A DNA stretch of 25,341 nt from an uncultured Eubacteriales bacterium (GTDB lineage: Bacteria > Bacillota > Clostridia > Oscillospirales > Acutalibacteraceae), in contig ONWP01000017.1 of assembly GCA_900321595.1 (NCBI GenBank), forward strand, positions 1 through 25,341, written 5' to 3'. Made by a program: the position numbers and the translations under genes. The notes beneath the pieces were generated by a model. It saw only the letters and a list, made by a program, of their open reading frames with translations. It ran no database searches and was not told the DNA's origin. How positions within the stretch are numbered: the first letter of the stretch is position 1; each line of letters starts with the position of its first letter. Shown in pieces: positions 21,336-25,341 of this stretch.

Positions 21336-22739
21336 TTACTTTGCCAGCGTGTTCACATCGACGAGCTGATCCATGATCTCATCCATCGTCAGCGCCGGGT
21401 TGTCGATGCCCAGCAGAACCGCCTTGACACAGTTGTCGTGCAGGGTGTCGATGACGGCAGGGCTGATGCGCGCGATGCGGTACAGGTAGTTGAACCGGAT
21501 GCCGTGATCGGTCACGTCCGGATAGGTGAAGGTGTACAGCGGCATGCAGTAGCGCCCCATGTTGTAGCCCTTGAAGTCGAAGCGCAGCGCCTCGTCCTCG
21601 ATCAGCGGCAGCGGCAGCCAGGTGTACATCATGAAGGACGGCGCCTGGAACATGGAAAGATTATAGATCTTGCGCTCCATGGCGTAGCTGGTCAGGTAGG
21701 GATAATTCATATGGCGGTACAGCGTGTTGCGCACGCCGTCGAGCGTCTTCAGACCCTCGGCGAAGGTCGCCGTGCCGGGGATGATGGCGCGCACGGCCAG
21801 CGGCTGGGTCATGCAGCCGCCCATCTTTTTCTGCTTATAGGTGACGCGGCGGGAGCACAGCTGCAGGCTGAAGGTGTCGTCTGTGCGGTAATTGCCCAGC
21901 GACGCGTGGGCGCGGTAGCCCAGCTCGAAAAGCGTCTCGGGCGAGACCTTTTGCTCGAGGCAGAATTTGAAGATCTTCTCGCTGGTCTCCGGGTCGATCT
22001 TTTTGTACGCCATCGCGGCCTTGTCGTGCAGCGCGTCGTACGCCGCCGGGATGCGCTCCTCGGGATCCTTTTTGCGCGCCTTGTCCAGCAGGTCGTGGCC
22101 GGTGATGCTGGCGTGGAAGGGCTTGCCGTCCTTGAGCCAGAAGTCGCGGTAGAAGTCCTCGTCGCGCTTCATCTTCTTCTCGTCGGCCAGGTAGTCCAGA
22201 TCCTTGTTGACCTGCTCCTCGAAGGAGTAGAGGGGCTCGGGCAGCTCCGCGCCGTCGACGAGCGCCTTGTAGACCTGGATCAGATCCAGATAGAAGACGG
22301 CCACAGCGTGGGCGTCCATGATCAGGTGGCTCACGTTCAGATAGATCCCGCTGCCGCCCTTGCAGTCGTAGAAAAAGCGCAACCGGAAGGTCTCGCCGTT
22401 GAAGATGCGGACGGTCCGCTGCGCGTCCGCTGCGAAATAAGCCTCCTGCTCCTCCTCGGTGGCGAAGCGCAGCACCGGCACGCGCGGGGCCTTGACCTCG
22501 TCGAGGAAATACTGCTTCCAGCCGTCTTTTTCCTTTAAGAAGCGGATGCGCAGACAGTCGTTGCGCTTGACCTCCTCCTCGAACGCCTTCTGCAGTACGG
22601 AGAAGTCAAGCTTTACCTTGAAGGTAACGCTTGACGGGATCTGCATCACGTTTTTATGGATGCTGTACTTGAGCATGGTCGCCATGCTCTCCTGTGAGGG
22701 GACGAGCGGGTAGCAGGTCTGTGTGATCGTCTGTTTCAT
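21336..22739 (-). CDS. Stand-alone condensation-domain (NRPS C / acyltransferase-like) protein
   Basis: The 467-residue protein has the fold signature of condensation/PapA/WS-DGAT enzymes. An N-terminal SQESMATMLK segment is followed by the D.L..AF...V.R.D.LR.RF pattern (about 45-68). The active site LNVSHLIMDAHA is near 135-145, and the C-terminal half is the matching second lobe. The usual HHxxxDG is SHLIMDA here: the catalytic His138 and structural Asp142 are kept, the first His is Ser and the Gly is Ala. It likely transfers an acyl group from a carrier thioester to an amine or hydroxyl. ATG 22739 has AGGAGG about 8 nt upstream; the ligase follows after 18 nt. Confidence 0.85.
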   Translation of the reverse strand: MKQTITQTCYPLVPSQESMATMLKYSIHKNVMQIPSSVTFKVKLDFSVLQKAFEEEVKRNDCLRIRFLKEKDGWKQYFLDEVKAPRVPVLRFATEEEQEAYFAADAQRTVRIFNGETFRLRFFYDCKGGSGIYLNVSHLIMDAHAVAVFYLDLIQVYKALVDGAELPEPLYSFEEQVNKDLDYLADEKKMKRDEDFYRDFWLKDGKPFHASITGHDLLDKARKKDPEERIPAAYDALHDKAAMAYKKIDPETSEKIFKFCLEQKVSPETLFELGYRAHASLGNYRTDDTFSLQLCSRRVTYKQKKMGGCMTQPLAVRAIIPGTATFAEGLKTLDGVRNTLYRHMNYPYLTSYAMERKIYNLSMFQAPSFMMYTWLPLPLIEDEALRFDFKGYNMGRYCMPLYTFTYPDVTDHGIRFNYLYRIARISPAVIDTLHDNCVKAVLLGIDNPALTMDEIMDQLVDVNTLAK

Positions 22740-22755
22740 TGCGAAGCCTCCTGAA

Positions 22756-22793
22756 TACGTTAGTTTATCTCACCGTATTTATTATTCGTTTGT
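22756..22793. promoter_or_regulatory. Candidate LytTR-type direct repeats upstream of the condensation gene
   Basis: TACGTTAGT (22756-22764) fits the published 9-bp LytTR-type consensus fully, and TTCGTTTGT (22785-22793) fits with one mismatch, both on the plus strand. Their start-to-start distance is 29 nt, longer than the usual 21-22. I saw no convincing -35/-10 pair in this 56-nt gap. Confidence 0.3.
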
Positions 22794-22795
22794 AA

Positions 22796-23683
22796 TCAGT
22801 TCCCGGACGGAAATTCGCGCCGGATCATGCCGATCTGGGCGTAGGTGTTGGTAAGGAACGCCTGTTTCGGGTAATACGCCGCGATCTCTGGCGTGAAGTA
22901 GTCCTCGGCGATGGCGGCGGTCACGGCCTCGTCGGAGAGGCCCTCGGCGCTCATGCGCAGGATCAGCTCCTTCCGGGCGACGGCGGCGTTCCGGCTGCGG
23001 GTGAGGAACAGCCGCACGGTCTCTCTGCCGTACATGGGACCGTAGTGGGGGATGAGCATATCGTCGATCTCCATGGACAGCACCCGGTCGAGGGTGTCGA
23101 CCGTCGCGGCGTAGCTGGATACGAAGCCCGGATTGACGCTCACGTCGCTGGCCCAGGTGCCGGTCGTCTCGCAGGTGATGAGGAACCGCGCCTCCGGGCA
23201 GTACGCGCCCACGCAGCACTTCGTGTGGCCGGGCATCGCGAGCACGGCGAATTCGTATCCGCCCAGTTCGAGCGTATCCCCCTCGCCGACGGTCCGGTCC
23301 AGCCGCAGCGCGCCGGTGCGGTCCTCGTCCGGCGCGAGGCCGAAGCCCTGCGCGGCGGACACGTCCAGCTCGCGCATGAGGCGGCGGGCGCTTTCCTTGG
23401 CGAAGATCTCGCCGCAGCGCGCGGAGCCGACCACCTCGATGTCCGGGAACGCCTCCTTGATATATACGCTGCCCAGCGCGTGGTCGTAGTGCGAGTGCGT
23501 CAGCAGCAGCCTTGACGGCGTCCTGCCGTCAAGCGCGGCGCGCAGGTCGTCCAGCATCTCCCGGCCGCAGAAGCCGAAGCCGCTGTCAACCAGCAGCGCG
23601 TCGTCGCCGCAGGCGACCATAGCGCCCTCGCCGCCGACGGCGCCGCGAAATAACCTGATCTCAAACGGAAATTTCCCGCTCAT
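22796..23683 (-). CDS. MBL-fold (metallo-beta-lactamase superfamily) metallo-hydrolase
   Basis: The 295-residue protein has the zinc-binding signature LLLTHSHYDHALGS with His63, His65, Asp67 and His68. PGHTKCC supplies His153 and IPHYGP His213. The bridging Asp normally found between these last two seems to be Glu172 in LITCETTG, a conservative but unusual change. The C-terminal helices (after about residue 225) lack a recognised domain. Substrates in this superfamily range from thioesters to lactones to phosphodiesters, and none can be chosen here. ATG 23683 has GGGGAGGAA about 4 nt upstream and its own promoter at 23731-23759. It lies 56 nt before the condensation gene in the same direction, so membership of the acyl cluster is possible but not shown. 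Confidence 0.88.
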   Translation of the reverse strand: MSGKFPFEIRLFRGAVGGEGAMVACGDDALLVDSGFGFCGREMLDDLRAALDGRTPSRLLLTHSHYDHALGSVYIKEAFPDIEVVGSARCGEIFAKESARRLMRELDVSAAQGFGLAPDEDRTGALRLDRTVGEGDTLELGGYEFAVLAMPGHTKCCVGAYCPEARFLITCETTGTWASDVSVNPGFVSSYAATVDTLDRVLSMEIDDMLIPHYGPMYGRETVRLFLTRSRNAAVARKELILRMSAEGLSDEAVTAAIAEDYFTPEIAAYYPKQAFLTNTYAQIGMIRREFPSGN

Positions 23684-23730
23684 CGTTCCTCCCCGGCCGC
23701 GATCGGCCGCATCTGTCCATGATCCTCATT

Positions 23731-23759
23731 ATTATAAAGGATGCCGGAAGAAAAATCAA
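23731..23759 (-). promoter_or_regulatory. Sigma-A promoter for the MBL-fold gene (and perhaps the acyl cluster)
   Basis: On the minus strand: TTGATT (23759-23754), 17-nt spacer, perfect TATAAT (23736-23731). The expected start is near 23724, giving a leader of about 40 nt. Confidence 0.8.
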
Positions 23760-23768
23760 CCGTCAAAT

Positions 23769-23822
23769 CAGCCCGGGTTGTCGGGCTGCGTCCGGGCGCG
23801 AGCCGGCGGTTTCCGACCGGCT
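23769..23822. other. Two hairpins in the 398-nt divergent spacer
   Basis: CAGCCCG-GGTTGT-CGGGCTG (23769-23788) and AGCCGG-10 nt-CCGGCT (23801-23822) can fold. Neither is followed by a T-run on either strand. Between these and the A-tracts at 23933 (23823-23932) I see no gene, tRNA or clear regulatory element; the sequence becomes AT-rich. Confidence 0.5.
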
Positions 23823-23932
23823 GCTTCGGCGTCCTTCCGGTGAGATTTGCGATAATTCCAAGATGGCAACAAAATAATCGTCATTTTTAACAAGACGGGA
23901 ACCGTAAAATTGTGCAAACAGCAGAAATGCGG

Positions 23933-23990
23933 AAAAATCGAAAAAAAATCAAAAAAAACTGTCACAAATCGGACGAAAATGGAATATAGT
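23933..23990 (+). promoter_or_regulatory. Promoter with phased A-tracts upstream of the phosphodiester glycosidase gene
   Basis: A5 (23933-23937), A8 (23941-23948) and A8 (23951-23958) are centred about 10 bp apart, as in intrinsically curved DNA or an UP element. They sit directly upstream of a weak -35 GTCACA (23961-23966), an 18-nt spacer and -10 TATAGT (23985-23990). Predicted start is near 23997, leaving a leader of about 85 nt. Confidence 0.6.
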
Positions 23991-24004
23991 ATATAGGCGT
24001 GTAT

Positions 24005-24024
24005 CCATGCCTGCTTTGGCGTGG
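24005..24024 (+). promoter_or_regulatory. 5' leader hairpin
   Basis: CCATGCC-TGCTTT-GGCGTGG forms a 7-bp stem (one U-G pair) near the predicted 5' end of the mRNA. It may protect the transcript; no T-run follows. Confidence 0.4.
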
Positions 24025-24081
24025 AAAATAATGACGCTTGTAAGCACGATCCCAAACGATCAAACGAAAGGATGTCATGCA

Positions 24082-25341
24082 ATGAGAACAGGCAAACGAA
24101 CGAGAGCGTTTTTGGCTCTCCTTCTCTCCCTGGTGATGATCCTGTCCGTCGCGCCGCTGAGCGCTCTGGCCGATCTGAGCTTCGAACCCGACAAGCTCGA
24201 TCCGACCATGAAGCTCACCAGCAAGACGGATTACGCGCTTGCGCCGGGCATCACCGAATCCGCTATCATCACGCACGATCTGGACGGCTCCAATCAGGTT
24301 AAGAGCTGGGCTGTCGAGGTCGACCTGCAGAATTATCCCAGCACGCAGATCCTTGCCTCCTACAAGGACTACATGAACAATCTGGGACCTGCCCAGTGGG
24401 GCATGCAGAAGGTTCGCGATCAGGCCGCGAAGGCTGAAGCGTTCTATCAGGCGACTGATCCGAATTTCCGCGTTGTCGCTGCGACGAACGGCGATTTCTT
24501 CAACATGGGCAACGGCGCTCCCACGGGCACGTTCGTCATGAATACGAAGGTCTATAACGTCAACGAGGGCTGGCCGTACTTCGCCATCATGAAGGACGGC
24601 ACCGCTAAGATCGGTCAGGGCGACCTGAACCTTGACGACGCGAAGGAAGTCATCGGCGGCCCCGGCATCGTCATCAAGGACGGCGAGATCACCGACGTGG
24701 GACTTGACAGCAGCTACGGCGTCGATCCGCTGCCGCGTACCGCCGTCGGCATCAAGGCCAACGGCGCGGTCGTGCTGCTGGTGGCTGACGGCCGTCAGGC
24801 GCCCGTCTCCAACGGTCAGACCTGGAAGATGATGGCTGAAGAGCTGCTGGCCATGGGCTGCGTGGACGCGCTGGGTCTGGACGGCGGCGGCTCCACCACC
24901 ATGGTGACGCGTCATGAGGGAACCGACACCCTTGAGCTGGCGAACAGCCCCTCCGACGGCGTGGAGCGTACCGTTTCCTCCGCGATCCTCGTCTGCTCCA
25001 AGGCTGCGGCCGACGGCGTGTTCGATCACGCCTCCGTCGAGCCCAAGGGCGAGATCTTCACCCCCGGCAGCGCCGTGACGCTGACGGCGACCGGCGCGGA
25101 CGCCTCCGGCAACCCCGCCGACCTGCCTGAGAACGGTGCGTTCGAGGTGGACGATCCCGAGATGGGTTCGATCAGCGGCAGCACCTTCACCGCGCTCGAG
25201 AAAGAGGGCGAGGTGAAGATCAACTACGTGGTGGACGGCGCCGTCAAGGGCAGCACCGCCTTTGAGATCCGCACCCCCGACAAGATCACCTTCAACTCCG
25301 ACGAGGAATCCCTCGGCTTCGAGGAGGAGACCGACTTCGGC
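24082..25341 (+). CDS. Secreted phosphodiester glycosidase (NAGPA/DUF2233 family), 3' end beyond window
   Basis: A frame of 420 codons runs off the window without a stop. The signal peptide is clear: RTGKRTR then a hydrophobic core (9-27), with cleavage after ALA at residue 30. The NAGPA/DUF2233 domain spans about 75-315 with AATNGDFFNMGNGAPTG (133-149), GGPGIVIKDG (192-201), LPRTAVGI, VLLVADGRQ and LDGGGSTTMV (266-275). These enzymes cleave sugar-phosphodiester linkages, including uncovering-type reactions, outside the cytoplasm. From about 330 a beta-rich, Ig-like region begins (SVEPKGEIFTPGSAVTLTATG), so the full protein is probably large and surface-associated. ATG 24082 has AAAGGATG about 8 nt upstream. 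The exact substrate, perhaps a wall glycopolymer, is not determinable. Confidence 0.9.
   Translation, partial: MRTGKRTRAFLALLLSLVMILSVAPLSALADLSFEPDKLDPTMKLTSKTDYALAPGITESAIITHDLDGSNQVKSWAVEVDLQNYPSTQILASYKDYMNNLGPAQWGMQKVRDQAAKAEAFYQATDPNFRVVAATNGDFFNMGNGAPTGTFVMNTKVYNVNEGWPYFAIMKDGTAKIGQGDLNLDDAKEVIGGPGIVIKDGEITDVGLDSSYGVDPLPRTAVGIKANGAVVLLVADGRQAPVSNGQTWKMMAEELLAMGCVDALGLDGGGSTTMVTRHEGTDTLELANSPSDGVERTVSSAILVCSKAAADGVFDHASVEPKGEIFTPGSAVTLTATGADASGNPADLPENGAFEVDDPEMGSISGSTFTALEKEGEVKINYVVDGAVKGSTAFEIRTPDKITFNSDEESLGFEEETDFG

Noticed and set aside
18660..22538. A 1292-codon plus-strand open frame covering four minus-strand genes
   Set aside because: It is the antisense shadow of high-GC codons in which TTA, CTA and TCA are rare. 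It stays open because the gene gaps of 9, 15 and 18 nt are multiples of three. The minus strand shows clear family motifs and ribosome binding sites; the plus frame shows none.
23684..24081. tRNA or riboswitch in the long divergent spacer
   Set aside because: No cloverleaf, CCA end or recognisable riboswitch core was found; only two simple hairpins, A-tracts and promoter elements.

Overview
This 25.3 kb window is GC-rich (about 60% or a little more by eye), densely coding, and uses strong GGAGG-type ribosome binding sites with some GTG and TTG starts. The order infB-rbfA-nrnA-truB-ribF-maf is the classic Firmicutes translation/RNA-processing operon. Together with the secreted proteins, the LytTR regulator and the UUCG-type terminators, this points to a high-GC member of the Clostridia, most likely Oscillospirales. 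That is inference; there is no 16S gene or marker for a firm assignment.

Layout. (1) Bases 1-6864, plus strand: the housekeeping operon, with infB cut at its 5' end, ending in a DUF4140/DUF4139 (MuiA-like) protein and a clear terminator. (2) 6883-7860, plus: an aldo/keto reductase with its own promoter. (3) 7872-10606, minus: a two-gene operon of an FAD-dependent (geranylgeranyl-reductase-like) oxidoreductase and a secreted or membrane-anchored TIM-barrel glycosidase-like protein, driven by a perfect consensus sigma-A promoter. (4) 10684-14738, plus: two paralogous secreted alpha/beta hydrolases with a Cys in the nucleophile elbow. Each sits behind the same promoter architecture, and a probable gene remnant lies between them. 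(5) 14742-18304, plus: a secreted PHP-fold metallo-phosphoesterase, then a membrane protein with an N-terminal XRE helix-turn-helix (DUF2157-like) overlapping a GDYXXLXY-like partner. (6) 18305-18517: a convergent spacer with two different 7-bp-period repeat arrays around hairpins, closed by a bidirectional terminator. (7) 18513-23759, minus: an MBL-fold hydrolase, a free-standing condensation-domain protein, an acyl-activating ligase, an acyl carrier protein and a SnoaL-like/LytTR regulator. (8) 23760-25341, plus: an AT-rich promoter region with phased A-tracts, then the 5' part of a large secreted phosphodiester glycosidase (NAGPA/DUF2233) that runs off the window.

The best candidate for an under-described system is region 7. 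Ligase, ACP and a stand-alone condensation enzyme form a minimal assembly line that could activate an acyl chain, load it on the carrier and transfer it to an amine or alcohol. The last gene of the operon encodes a regulator with its own possible small-molecule pocket. The second is region 4-5: three consecutive secreted proteins share a basic, Phe-rich amphipathic C-terminal tail, and two of them share a promoter block at exactly the same spacing from the -10 element.
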